Origin: Muribaculaceae bacterium
GTDB taxonomy: Bacteria > Bacteroidota > Bacteroidia > Bacteroidales > Muribaculaceae
Direction of reading: 5' to 3'
Length of the DNA: 64,000 nucleotides
Assembly: GCA_022509185.1 (NCBI GenBank)
Contig: JAFLTS010000004.1
Span: 59,574 to 123,573, forward strand
The number at the start of each line of letters is the position of its first letter. Position 1 is the first letter of the stretch. Shown here piece by piece: positions 55,306 to 63,929 of this stretch. The notes beneath the pieces were generated by a model. It saw nothing but the letters and a program-made list of their open reading frames with translations. It was not told the DNA's origin and did not search any database. A program made the translations under genes and the position numbers.

Positions 55306-55429
55306 CCAAAGGCCTGGAATAAAAAAGGCCCGTATAAGGTTAAAAGAAGAATTGGCCTTAAATAAATTGTGGAACAGACCCTAACTTTGAAGAAAGAAAA
55401 GAGTCAATATTCTTCTATAATCCGGATAG

Positions 55430-56353
55430 ATGAGAAAACAACGTCATCATAGAGCGCCTCAATATAAAGCTGATCGGATCGTGTCTTGGGTAAATGAAGG
55501 AGAGGAAACTAAACCTTTATTGGAATTTATAAGCCTCAAGTCGCCCGAATCAAGCCGGACAGACTTAAAAAGCTGGCTCAAACATGGTCAAGTGATGCTT
55601 GACGGGCAAATAACAAGTGCATTTGACGCACAAGTGAATCCAGGCTCTGAGGTAAAGGTTAATACATCACGCCAATTTATAAAACTGAAACATCCAAGAC
55701 TGAAATTGCTTTACGAAGACGATGATGTGATAGTGGTGGAAAAAGGTTATGGTCTTCTTTCGGTGGGCATACCCAATCCTGCAAAGAAAAAGATAGAGAA
55801 TGCCTATGATATAATCCGGGATTATCTTAAAAGGAAGGATCCGCGCAATAAACTTTTTGTGGTGCATAGGCTTGACAGAGATACCACCGGAGTAATGATG
55901 TTTGCGAAGAATGAAGAGGCAATGGAAACCTTACGCCATAACTGGAATAACTTTGTATTGGAAAGACTCTATGTGGCGCTCTTGGAGGGCATAGTAAAAG
56001 ACGATGAGGGTATTATCAAAAGCAGACTTACAGAAAATTCTCAATATAAAGTGTATTCCACTGAGAATGATTCGGGCAAAATAGCCTTGACGAGATATAA
56101 GGTTATAGGTAGAGGCCATGGTTATTCTTTGGTTCAATTTAGTCTGGATACGGGGAGAAAAAACCAAATCCGTGTTCATGCAGCCGATATAGGACACCCA
56201 ATAAGCGGCGACCGGAAGTACGGAGCAAAACAAAACAGGTTAGGCCGATTAGCTCTTCATGCTCATACATTGAGGTTTGCTCATCCTATTACGCTTAAAG
56301 ATATGTATTTTGAATCCCCGGTTCCGACTGCCTTTTATAAAGGTATCCACTGA
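55430..56353 (+). CDS. RluD/RluA-family RNA pseudouridine synthase with S4 domain
   Basis: Converts uridines in rRNA or tRNA to pseudouridine. The 307-residue protein has an S4-like N-terminal part (LKSWLKHGQVMLDGQITSAF) and the RluA catalytic domain with FVVHRLDRDTTGVMMFAKN, where Asp149 is the nucleophile, then FVLERLYVALLEGIV, RKNQIRVHAADIGHPISGDRKYG and LALHAHTLRFAHP. The exact target (23S U1911-1917 or another) cannot be stated. The gene heads a four-gene run to the small membrane gene ending at 59177. Confidence 0.92.
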   Translation: MRKQRHHRAPQYKADRIVSWVNEGEETKPLLEFISLKSPESSRTDLKSWLKHGQVMLDGQITSAFDAQVNPGSEVKVNTSRQFIKLKHPRLKLLYEDDDVIVVEKGYGLLSVGIPNPAKKKIENAYDIIRDYLKRKDPRNKLFVVHRLDRDTTGVMMFAKNEEAMETLRHNWNNFVLERLYVALLEGIVKDDEGIIKSRLTENSQYKVYSTENDSGKIALTRYKVIGRGHGYSLVQFSLDTGRKNQIRVHAADIGHPISGDRKYGAKQNRLGRLALHAHTLRFAHPITLKDMYFESPVPTAFYKGIH

Positions 56354-56372
56354 AATAATTTAATTCATTTCA

Positions 56373-57182
56373 ATGCCTATAGATACTTCATCATATTATC
56401 CAGAAATTGATCCACCGAATGGAGAAAACAAGGAAGACAGTTTAAACGGTGTTCATGATTCCCTTTTCGGAGATAAAAAGAAAATTACGGAAACCTTGAT
56501 AATTGAAGAAATGGGGGATGTTGATTTGTCTAACGAACCTCCACATAAAGAGGATTCCAGACTCGAAAATATAGCAACCACTGTGAGTCATATATTATCG
56601 TGGTTGCTTGTGCCTTTAATTATGCCCGTATTTGGGATACTTTTTATTTTGCGGCTTTCCATATTGGATGTAATACCTGCAGGAGTACAAACAGCTGTTA
56701 CATTTGTAATAGCCGGTATTAATTTCTTTGCTCCAATTTTGCTGATATTTCTTTTAAAAGTCTTGGGGCTGATAGATGATGTGGGATTAAACGGGAGAAA
56801 GGAAAGAGCAATACCTTATATTATTACCGCTTTATGTTATGGGGGTTCCGCCTGGTTTGTGGCAAGCAGGGGAGCACCGGTATGGGTAGCGATGTTTTTT
56901 GCCGGAGGGGCTGTAGCTTCCTTAATAAACCTGGCTATAAATTTTAAATGGAAAATATCGGCTCATGCAGCTGCGATAGCCGGTCTGGTGGCTCTTTTAA
57001 TCCGGCTTCAAAGAGACGTGGCAGTAGAACCTCAATTATTTGTATGGTTGATTATAACTGTCGGAATGAGCGGGCTATTGGGATCAGCACGAATATGGTT
57101 GAACAGACATACGGTATGGCAGGTGTTGGCAGGTTATATGGTAGGATTCTGCTCAGTGTTCTTTATGATGTATATACATTGA
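56373..57182 (+). CDS. PAP2-like membrane protein
   Basis: The 269-residue protein has a hydrophilic acidic N-terminus of about 70 residues, then six membrane segments. Three degenerate PAP2 motifs are visible: LNGRKERAIPY (for KX6RP), WKISAHAA (for PSGH) and SARIWLNRHTVWQVLAG (for SRX5HX3D, with the final Asp replaced by Gln). Such PAP2-like proteins act on lipid phosphates, for example undecaprenyl diphosphate. The Asp to Gln change is common in Bacteroidetes members, so activity is plausible but not certain. It lies 3 nt before ispG, an isoprenoid gene, and 19 nt after the pseudouridine synthase. Confidence 0.7.
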   Translation: MPIDTSSYYPEIDPPNGENKEDSLNGVHDSLFGDKKKITETLIIEEMGDVDLSNEPPHKEDSRLENIATTVSHILSWLLVPLIMPVFGILFILRLSILDVIPAGVQTAVTFVIAGINFFAPILLIFLLKVLGLIDDVGLNGRKERAIPYIITALCYGGSAWFVASRGAPVWVAMFFAGGAVASLINLAINFKWKISAHAAAIAGLVALLIRLQRDVAVEPQLFVWLIITVGMSGLLGSARIWLNRHTVWQVLAGYMVGFCSVFFMMYIH

Positions 57183-57185
57183 AAA

Positions 57186-58820
57186 ATGAACCGGTATAAT
57201 TATAAACGTAGAGTATCCAGCGAAACCAAAGTCGGCAATACAGGTATCGGAGGAGATAATCCGATAAGAGTTCAGTCTATGACAAACACATCGACAATGG
57301 ACACTGAGGGAAGTGTAGCACAGGCCCTCAGAATTGCCAAGGCTGGTGGTGAACTGGTGCGTTTGACAACCCAGGGAGTGAGAGAGGCAGCCAATATGGC
57401 AGAAATAAGAAAGGGCCTTGACCAAGCCAACTGTAAAGTACCATTAGTGGCTGATGTCCATTTTAATCCATCTGCTGCTTTTAAGGCAGTCGAAACTTGT
57501 GAGAAGGTAAGAATTAATCCTGGGAATTTTGTTGATCCTGCGCGTACCTTTAAAAAATTGGATTACACAGATCCTGAGTATCAGGAGGAGATTGACAAGA
57601 TTAGGGAAACATTAGTTCCTTTTATTAATAAATGCAAAGAATTTAAAACTGCTGTAAGACTCGGAGTGAATCATGGTTCCTTATCTGACAGGATAATGAG
57701 CCGATACGGCGACACCCCGGAGGGAATGGTGGAATCGGCTATGGAATATCTACGAATTTTCAGGAATGAAAATTTCAATGATGTAGTGATTTCCATCAAG
57801 TCATCGAATGTAGGAGTGATGGTGAAGACTGTGGAACTCTTGGCAAAAATGATGGAAAAGGAAGGGATGAAGTATCCTTTACATCTTGGTGTTACTGAGG
57901 CCGGAGACGGAGAAGATGGAAGAGTGAAAAGTTCTGTAGGCATTGGAGCCCTGTTGGGTGAAGGTTTAGGAGATACAATTAGGGTTTCTTTGACAGAAGA
58001 TCCGGAAAAGGAGATTCCCGTTGCAATGAAGTTAAAGGAATATATAGAGAGCAGAAAGAACCATTCACCGGTGATAGAACCTTTTAATGTTTCTGAGGAG
58101 GAAAGTAAAAAGAAAGGTAAACCTGTTCCGGGTTTTGAAAATAAGACATACCCAATTGTTGTTGGATATGATTTGAAGGAGATACCTAAAAATTGGCATT
58201 TTGTTAAGGCAGATGATAACATACCTGAATTTAAAGATAATCTTCCTGTAATATTGGAAACTGATAATAAAAATGTGCCCGGATCAATGGCTTCCTGGAT
58301 TGAACGTTTTTATTCTACCGGTGCAGAAAATCCCGTAATCCTGAAAGTGAATTATGGTGATTCTGAAAAGGAAACTATACAAATAAAGGCTTCTGCAGAT
58401 TTAGGTCCGTTATTGTTATGGGGCTACGGGAATGGAATCTGGATAGATGCACCTCTCCGAAGCGAGGAGAAAGATTCTTTAGCCTTAGGAATTCTGCAAG
58501 CCACAAGACACCGTATCAGTAAAACTGAATATATTGCGTGCCCGAGTTGCGGAAGAACTCTTTTTGACCTTCAGAAGACCCTAAAGGAAGTTAAGGAGGC
58601 CACTCAGGAAATGAAAGGATTAAAGATAGGTGTCATGGGCTGCATAGTCAACGGACCCGGTGAAATGGCCGACGCCGATTATGGTTATGTTGGGGCGGGA
58701 CCCGGGAAAGTAAGCTTATATAAGGGAAAGGAATTGGTGAAAAAGAACATTCCGACAGAAGAAGCAATCCCGGAATTACTTGATTTAATACGGAAAACTT
58801 CAACAATAGAAATTTCTTAA
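57186..58820 (+). CDS. ispG: 4-Hydroxy-3-methylbut-2-enyl diphosphate synthase, long form
   Basis: 4Fe-4S enzyme of the MEP isoprenoid pathway. The 544 residues have the TIM-barrel start NPIRVQSMTNTSTMDTEGSV, VADVHFNPSAA, KVRINPGNFVDP, AVRLGVNHGSL and HLGVTEAGDG. The iron-sulfur domain has YIACPSCGRT (two Cys) and GVMGCIVNGPGEMADADYGY (third Cys, with Glu as fourth ligand). An insert of about 150 residues between these parts marks the long plant/Bacteroidetes type, although most relatives are nearer 600. The gene makes the precursor for menaquinone side chains and undecaprenyl carriers. Confidence 0.95.
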   Translation: MNRYNYKRRVSSETKVGNTGIGGDNPIRVQSMTNTSTMDTEGSVAQALRIAKAGGELVRLTTQGVREAANMAEIRKGLDQANCKVPLVADVHFNPSAAFKAVETCEKVRINPGNFVDPARTFKKLDYTDPEYQEEIDKIRETLVPFINKCKEFKTAVRLGVNHGSLSDRIMSRYGDTPEGMVESAMEYLRIFRNENFNDVVISIKSSNVGVMVKTVELLAKMMEKEGMKYPLHLGVTEAGDGEDGRVKSSVGIGALLGEGLGDTIRVSLTEDPEKEIPVAMKLKEYIESRKNHSPVIEPFNVSEEESKKKGKPVPGFENKTYPIVVGYDLKEIPKNWHFVKADDNIPEFKDNLPVILETDNKNVPGSMASWIERFYSTGAENPVILKVNYGDSEKETIQIKASADLGPLLLWGYGNGIWIDAPLRSEEKDSLALGILQATRHRISKTEYIACPSCGRTLFDLQKTLKEVKEATQEMKGLKIGVMGCIVNGPGEMADADYGYVGAGPGKVSLYKGKELVKKNIPTEEAIPELLDLIRKTSTIEIS

Positions 58821-58985
58821 AATATCTAAACATTTTTTTCCTTCTCAATGTTATAATATCAAATAAAGAAACAAGGGAAATAACCTATAAAAAGTGCTTT
58901 ATTTACAATTGATTGCTTTCATGATAAAGAATCATGAGGCAACATTAAAAAGAAAGAAATTTTAAATTAGAATAATATTAAAACT

Positions 58986-59177
58986 ATGAAGACGCTGTCA
59001 ATTATTTTCTACATTATCGGCTCGATACTACTTATAGTATCTTGTTTCGTAAACAGTTACGCCGCTACGTGGTGGATTGGTGGAATAGCCGTAGTATTCT
59101 TGATCGGAGGCTGTGTATTCCAGTTCACAGCGAAATCCAATAAGAGGATTTCCAACGACAATGATAGCTTTAATTAA
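58986..59177 (+). CDS. Small hydrophobic two-helix protein
   Basis: A 63-residue protein with two membrane segments (about 3-22 and 29-48) separated by NSYAATWWIGG and followed by a polar tail (KSNKRISNDNDSFN). The Cys at residue 20 (IVSCF) resembles a lipobox only loosely. No family recognised. The 165-nt gap from ispG is AT-rich and includes a TCATGAT/ATCATGA hairpin near 58919-58936. The stop is directly followed by the convergent nucleotidyltransferase gene. It looks coding by its hydrophobic pattern and polar end. Confidence 0.5.
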   Translation: MKTLSIIFYIIGSILLIVSCFVNSYAATWWIGGIAVVFLIGGCVFQFTAKSNKRISNDNDSFN

Positions 59178-59927
59178 TTAGAAAGTATCTGAAATTCTTA
59201 ATATCTCTGAAGCCTGCACCAAAGATGCAGGCTTTCCTATGTCAAGGATATTGAGATTGTCTAATTCAAAACCTTTAACAGTTTGTTGTCTTTTCTGATT
59301 GAGGAAATAATCCATAACCGGGAATTTAGTTTCACCCATCAAATTAGCCATTTCAAGAATTCCCTTCTTGGTAAAAGTATATATACCACTGAAAGCTAGT
59401 TCTTTGTCTGATTTTTCAAATTTCAAATCAGTTGGCTTGTATATGTTTTCTTTAAGATTATGCCACCCTTTTAAATAATTGTTATTATCAAAAATGAGTT
59501 TGCGCGTAGAGTCTCTTTGACTCACTAAAAGGGCAGCACTGTCTTTCCCTTCAGACACTGAATTCATTAAAAAAAGAGGATTGGCATTAGATAAAATATC
59601 TACATTATGAATTAATACAGGATCATCGTTATCTCTGAAAATCAATGGTAATGCTTTTACTATTCCACCTCCGGTATCCATTAGGCCAGCAGATTCGTCA
59701 CTCACTACTATCTCTACTCCAAAATGATGGGTATCCAGGAATTCCTTAATCATATCGGCAAAATGAAAAACATTCACAATAAAATAATCAAAGCCTTTGT
59801 CCCTTAGAGAACAAATCACCCGTTCAAGCATAGTTCGGTTCTGTATTTGCACCAGTGCTTTAGGAATGGAATCGGTGATAGGTTTTAACCGCGTCCCAAG
59901 GCCGGCTGACATAATCATAGCTTTCAT
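59178..59927 (-). CDS. MurU-like nucleotidyltransferase (MurNAc-1-P uridylyltransferase candidate)
   Basis: The 249-residue protein has the NTP-transferase signature MSAGLGTRLKPITDSIPKAL (residues 6-25) and IVVSDESAGLMDTGGGIVKA, DPVLIHNVDILSN (metal-binding Asp) and FSGIYTFTKKGIL. It is the right size for MurU, which turns MurNAc-1-phosphate into UDP-MurNAc in the peptidoglycan recycling bypass known in Pseudomonas. Its position 2 nt behind an AmgK-like kinase makes this assignment likely. Other sugar-1-phosphate nucleotidyltransferases are possible. A stem-loop sits inside its 3' end, on the side of the convergent gene. Confidence 0.8.
   Translation of the reverse strand: MKAMIMSAGLGTRLKPITDSIPKALVQIQNRTMLERVICSLRDKGFDYFIVNVFHFADMIKEFLDTHHFGVEIVVSDESAGLMDTGGGIVKALPLIFRDNDDPVLIHNVDILSNANPLFLMNSVSEGKDSAALLVSQRDSTRKLIFDNNNYLKGWHNLKENIYKPTDLKFEKSDKELAFSGIYTFTKKGILEMANLMGETKFPVMDYFLNQKRQQTVKGFELDNLNILDIGKPASLVQASEILRISDTF
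59210..59236 (+). terminator. Hairpin inside the 3' end of the MurU-like gene
   Basis: A perfect 9-bp stem AAGCCTGCA (59210-59218) with its complement at 59226-59234 and a seven-base loop. The plus-strand side is followed by only three T, overlapping the stem. It lies 33 nt downstream of the small gene stop and could terminate that transcript although it is inside the opposing coding sequence. Confidence 0.4.
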
Positions 59928-59929
59928 TT

Positions 59930-61333
59930 TCAGAATTTTTGCTCGTTATGTATTGTCAAGACATTTACCTCAGGGTATAATTCTTTGATTTTTAATGAGA
60001 ATTTTTCTGCACAATAAACAGAACGATGCTGTCCTCCCGTACAACCGAATCCAATATAAAGTGAAGTAAAACCTCTTTCAATATATCTTTCCACAGATGG
60101 TTTAACAAGTTGCAGAGCGTTCTCAATGAATTTATCGGCTTCTAATGTTTTTTCAAGGAACTTTACAACTTCGGTATCTTTCCCTGTTAAATTTTTATAT
60201 TCCTGGTACCGTCCTGGATTATGAATGGCTCTACAATCAAATATAAACCCTCCACCATTGCCTGAATTATCTATAGGATATCCTTTCTTATATGAGAAAC
60301 TGGTTACAGTTAGGGTTAGGTTGGAAGGTTCAGAACTTCGATTTTGTTTCTCCACTATGAATTTTTTATATAGTTTCTCAGCTATATTTTCTAATTCCGG
60401 AAAGGGTGACAACCTTCCCTTTTCTTTTAGATAATGTAAATAATTTATAGAAAGCGGTATACTTTCAATAAAGTGTTGTTTCTTTTGAAACAGACCTCTG
60501 AAACCATAAGCTCCCATGGCTTGCAATAAACGGAATACCTGCATAAGATGCATTTTTTCCAATATCTTTTCATCAGGATGAGCTTGATGGGCAATCATAT
60601 CTGCATAAAATTTATTTAAAGTTTCCCTTTCCTCAAATGAGAAAGGGGCTTTTACCTGCCATATAAAAGAAACGGCATCATATATTAGAGGACCTTTGCG
60701 CGCACCTTGGAAATCAATAAACCAAAGGTGTCCATTTTTCACCATAATATTACGGCTCTGGAAATCGCGATACATTAATCCTTGTGTAAGAGAAGAATTT
60801 ATCAGTAAACTGGCAATTTTTTCAAAATCGTCTTGAAGCAGGAATTCATCATAGTCGATACCCACCGGTTTTAGAAAATTATATTTAAAATAATTGAGGT
60901 CCCAATGTATTAATCTTTGTGAAAATGGAGATGTTTCTACTAAGTCTTTCCATAATTCTTCCGGAATTAATTGTAGGGATAATAACTGAGCAAGTGCCAT
61001 TTGAGCATATATCAGTCTATCAGGAGAGTCAAGAAATTCGAGAAGGTTCTTATCACCCAGATCTTGTATCAAATAGCATATATTATTTTCTGATATTTTA
61101 TAAATCTGAGGTACATTAATCTTTCTTTCTTTGAAAAGGTAATCAAGTTTAAAAAAACATTCATTTTCTTTTATATCATTACCAATCACTCCGATAGCAG
61201 AATATTCACCTCCTTTAAGACGAAAATAAGCCCGTGAAGATCCTCCTCCATGGATAGGAGATATACTTTCAGGATCTATTTTAAATTGTTCTTTAAAAAG
61301 TTTAGATAGAATCTGGATATTTTCTTGACACAT
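59930..61333 (-). CDS. AmgK-like sugar kinase fused to a RapZ C-terminal domain
   Basis: The 467-residue fusion has an aminoglycoside phosphotransferase-fold kinase at about 1-325 and a RapZ C-terminal domain at about 340-467. The kinase shows IHGGGSSRAYFRL (nucleotide loop), YLIQDLGDKNLLEFL, the catalytic loop MYRDFQSRNIMV (Asp190, Asn195; Tyr in place of the usual His) and IDFQGARKGPLIYDAVSF (Asp207). This matches AmgK, the anomeric MurNAc/GlcNAc kinase. The C-terminal domain has TSFSYKKGYPIDNSG, FDCRAIHNPGR and IGFGCTGGQHRSVYCAEKF, close to the E. coli RapZ domain that binds glucosamine-6-phosphate. The RapZ N-terminal kinase-like domain is absent. Partner murU follows after 2 nt. Confidence 0.88.
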   Translation of the reverse strand: MCQENIQILSKLFKEQFKIDPESISPIHGGGSSRAYFRLKGGEYSAIGVIGNDIKENECFFKLDYLFKERKINVPQIYKISENNICYLIQDLGDKNLLEFLDSPDRLIYAQMALAQLLSLQLIPEELWKDLVETSPFSQRLIHWDLNYFKYNFLKPVGIDYDEFLLQDDFEKIASLLINSSLTQGLMYRDFQSRNIMVKNGHLWFIDFQGARKGPLIYDAVSFIWQVKAPFSFEERETLNKFYADMIAHQAHPDEKILEKMHLMQVFRLLQAMGAYGFRGLFQKKQHFIESIPLSINYLHYLKEKGRLSPFPELENIAEKLYKKFIVEKQNRSSEPSNLTLTVTSFSYKKGYPIDNSGNGGGFIFDCRAIHNPGRYQEYKNLTGKDTEVVKFLEKTLEADKFIENALQLVKPSVERYIERGFTSLYIGFGCTGGQHRSVYCAEKFSLKIKELYPEVNVLTIHNEQKF

Positions 61334-61424
61334 ATGGAATGATAATATAAAACGATAGAAATCCGAAAGGCATTGCCGATGATAAGGATTTATTCAGGCA
61401 ATGAAATTAATATAGAAACAGACA

Positions 61425-61432
61425 CAAAATTA
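61425..61432 (-). promoter_or_regulatory. -7 promoter box of the AmgK-RapZ operon
   Basis: TAATTTTG on the minus strand matches TAnnTTTG, giving a leader of about 85 nt. The -33 element is not clear. It lies in the divergent region shared with pgk. Confidence 0.45.
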
Positions 61433-61460
61433 CAGAAAAATATAATGAGGTGGATGATTG

Positions 61461-61491
61461 TTTGAAAAACCGGAGCAATTCATTAAATTTG
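61461..61491 (+). promoter_or_regulatory. Promoter of pgk
   Basis: TTTG (61461-61464), a 19-base spacer and TAAATTTG (61484-61491) match the Bacteroidetes consensus in both elements and spacing. The ATG follows at 61526, giving a short leader. Confidence 0.8.
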
Positions 61492-61525
61492 CAACAGATA
61501 GAAAACCAAAACAAACCACATACAA

Positions 61526-62773
61526 ATGGCAAAGATAGACGACTATAATTTCGCTGGTAAGAAGGCGATAGTAAGGGTTGATTTTAATGTGCCCCTGGAT
61601 GAAAATGGAAAAGTAACAGACGACACTCGAATTCGAGGAGCTCTTCCAACTCTTAAAAAGATACTTGCAGACGGAGGAAGCCTGATACTTATGTCTCATA
61701 TGGGCAAGCCTAAAGGAAAGGTAAACGAGAAATATAGCCTTAAACAGATACGTGATGATGTGGCCAAGGCTCTTGGTACGGATGTGAAGTTTGTACCCGA
61801 TTGTGCCAATGCCGATGAAGCTGTGGCAAAATTGAAACCGGGAGAAGTGCTTTTGCTTGAAAACCTTCGCTTCTATCCGGAAGAAGAAGGAAAACCGGTA
61901 GGTATTGACAAAGAAGACCCCGGATATAAAGCCGCTAAGGAAGAAATGAAGAAAAGCCAGAAGGAATTTGCAAAAAAACTGGCCAGCTATGCCGATGCAT
62001 ATGTGAATGATGCATTCGGAACAGCCCATAGGAGCCATGCTTCCACTGCAGTAATAGCTGATTATTTCAATGCCAATGATAAAATGCTTGGCTACCTTAT
62101 GGAGAAAGAAGTGAAAGCTGTAGATAATATTCTAAGTGATATTAAACGTCCTTTCACGGCCATAATGGGTGGTTCTAAAGTATCCACTAAAATCGGGATC
62201 ATAGAAAACCTTATGGATAAGGTAGACAACCTTATCTTATGTGGAGGTATGACTTATACATTTGCCAAAGCCCAGGGAGGAAAAATAGGTGATTCAATAG
62301 TGGAAAACGATAAATTAGACCTGGCTCTTGATATCCTTAAGAAAGCGAAGGAAAAGGGAGTGAATCTGATTTTGGGTACAGACTGCATAGCGGCCGATTC
62401 TTTTACCAATGATGCCCAGACAATAGTTTGTCCGAGCAATGATATACCTGACGGATGGCAAGGTCTTGACGCAGGTCCGGAAACCCGTAAAGCATTTGCA
62501 GAAGCTATACGTCCTTCAAAAACTATCTTATGGAACGGCCCGGCCGGTGTATTTGAGTTCGAAAACTTTACAGGAGGTTCAAGAGCCATAGCAGAAGCCA
62601 TAGTAGAGGCAACCGATAATGGAGCTTTCTCTTTGGTAGGTGGTGGAGATTCCGTAGCCTGTGTAAATAAGTTCGGTTTGGCAGACAGTGTATCTTATGT
62701 TTCCACCGGAGGAGGGGCTCTTCTGGAGGCAATTGAAGGAAAGACTTTGCCAGGAGTAGCAGCTGTTAAATAA
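61526..62773 (+). CDS. pgk: Phosphoglycerate kinase
   Basis: Glycolytic transfer of phosphate from 1,3-bisphosphoglycerate to ADP. The 415 residues have [20 protein letters not shown] (substrate site), [52 protein letters not shown], and the nucleotide part [20 protein letters not shown] and [17 protein letters not shown] standard bacterial PGK. It has one of the best promoters in the window and a likely terminator after it, so it is monocistronic. Confidence 0.97.
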   Translation: MAKIDDYNFAGKKAIVRVDFNVPLDENGKVTDDTRIRGALPTLKKILADGGSLILMSHMGKPKGKVNEKYSLKQIRDDVAKALGTDVKFVPDCANADEAVAKLKPGEVLLLENLRFYPEEEGKPVGIDKEDPGYKAAKEEMKKSQKEFAKKLASYADAYVNDAFGTAHRSHASTAVIADYFNANDKMLGYLMEKEVKAVDNILSDIKRPFTAIMGGSKVSTKIGIIENLMDKVDNLILCGGMTYTFAKAQGGKIGDSIVENDKLDLALDILKKAKEKGVNLILGTDCIAADSFTNDAQTIVCPSNDIPDGWQGLDAGPETRKAFAEAIRPSKTILWNGPAGVFEFENFTGGSRAIAEAIVEATDNGAFSLVGGGDSVACVNKFGLADSVSYVSTGGGALLEAIEGKTLPGVAAVK

Positions 62774-62798
62774 GATTAAAAAAATAGAAATAAAGATA

Positions 62799-62832
62799 GG
62801 GGATGGAGTAGACAGCCCCGTCCCCGCCTTTT
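62799..62832 (+). terminator. Terminator after pgk
   Basis: GGGGATGG (62799-62806) pairs with CCGTCCCC (62818-62825) with one G-U pair around an 11-base loop, followed shortly by TTTT (62829-62832). It lies 26 nt after the pgk stop. Confidence 0.65.
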
Positions 62833-62859
62833 CGTAAAAAGGTTAGGCATTATTTTTAT

Positions 62860-62885
62860 ATTTGAAAAAATTGTTTTTTTCAAAT
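62860..62885. repeat. Perfect palindrome overlapping the exbB promoter
   Basis: An 11-bp perfect inverted repeat, ATTTGAAAAAA (62860-62870) and its complement (62875-62885), with a four-base TTGT spacer that contains the putative -33 TTG. It could be an operator or a hairpin. Confidence 0.6.
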
Positions 62886-62900
62886 TATATTGTAATTTTG
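62871..62900 (+). promoter_or_regulatory. Promoter of the exbB/tolQ operon
   Basis: TTG (62871-62873), a 19-base spacer and TAATTTTG (62893-62900) fit the consensus. The leader to the ATG at 63030 is about 120 nt and purine-rich without other recognisable structure. Confidence 0.7.
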
Positions 62901-63029
62901 CAAAGTAATGGAATAAATCCGTCTAAGAATTCCTATCTGAAAGGAAGCGAGGAGAAAAACACAGGAAAAACTCAGAAAGAATCTTAATAAAACAAATAAC
63001 AAATAAATAAATTTCAAACAATCAACATT

Positions 63030-63881
63030 ATGGCATCTCAAAATCCTACTGTTGCCGCCCCGGTGGCAACACCCAAGAAGAAAAAGGATGAAAAAATCAG
63101 CAACGTGCGTGGTATTCGTAACGCATTCTTTGTGATTATCGCATGTGCAATAGCAGCGGTATGTATCTTCCTGTTCGCCATGGGCGCCCCCGGTAACTTT
63201 GAGGGCAACGACCCTGCCGGCCACCCGATCAATTTGGCAGGAACCGTATACAAAGGTGGTTTTATCGTTCCTATCCTTATGACATTGTTCCTTACCGTAA
63301 TTGTATTATCAATCGAGCGTTGGATCGCTATCAGCTCTGCCTCAGGCAAAGGTAACACCACAAAGTTTGTGAGCGATGTAAAAGCTGACCTCGCTATGAA
63401 TAATATCGACGCTGCCATGCAACGTTGTCGCGACCAAAAAGGATCTGTAGCTGCCGTTATCTATAGCACATTGGTTAAATACAAAGAAATGGATGCTAAT
63501 ACGGTTTTGAGCAAGGAGCAGAAACTCACTACACTCAGAAATGAAGTAGAAGAAGCTACAGCTCTTGAAATGCCGGCTCTTTCTCAGAATCTTCCGATCG
63601 TGGCTACACTTACAACACTCGGTACACTCGTAGGACTTTTGGGAACTGTAATGGGTATGATCAAATCATTCCAGGCTTTGGCAACTTCAGGTTCTCCTGA
63701 CTCAACAGAGCTTTCAACCGGTATCTCTGAAGCGCTTGTAAATACAGCCTTCGGTATTGCAACAGGTGCGTTCGCAGTAATTTCTTATAACTTCTTTACC
63801 AATAAGATCGACAACCTTACCTACGCTACCGACGAAATCGGTTTCTCTATCGTAGCTACTTTTGCTGCTACTCACAATTAA
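63030..63881 (+). CDS. MotA/TolQ/ExbB proton channel protein
   Basis: Inner-membrane proton channel subunit that energises TonB or Tol systems. The 283 residues begin with a flexible Pro/Ala/Lys-rich N-terminus, have a first helix (NAFFVIIACAIAAVCIFLFAM), a second (GGFIVPILMTLFLTVIVLSI) followed by ERWIAI, a cytoplasmic domain, then two helices including LPIVATLTTLGTLVGLLGTVMGMIKSF and GISEALVNTAFGIATGAFAVISY, which is the ExbB/TolQ signature. The following gene starts an ExbD/TolR protein, confirming a pair. In Bacteroidales this pair feeds SusCD-type TonB-dependent transport; the assignment to TonB rather than Tol is not proven. Confidence 0.93.
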   Translation: MASQNPTVAAPVATPKKKKDEKISNVRGIRNAFFVIIACAIAAVCIFLFAMGAPGNFEGNDPAGHPINLAGTVYKGGFIVPILMTLFLTVIVLSIERWIAISSASGKGNTTKFVSDVKADLAMNNIDAAMQRCRDQKGSVAAVIYSTLVKYKEMDANTVLSKEQKLTTLRNEVEEATALEMPALSQNLPIVATLTTLGTLVGLLGTVMGMIKSFQALATSGSPDSTELSTGISEALVNTAFGIATGAFAVISYNFFTNKIDNLTYATDEIGFSIVATFAATHN

Positions 63882-63929
63882 TTCCACTTTGTTAAAGTAG
63901 ATAAACTAACCGAATTAGAATAGCGAAAT

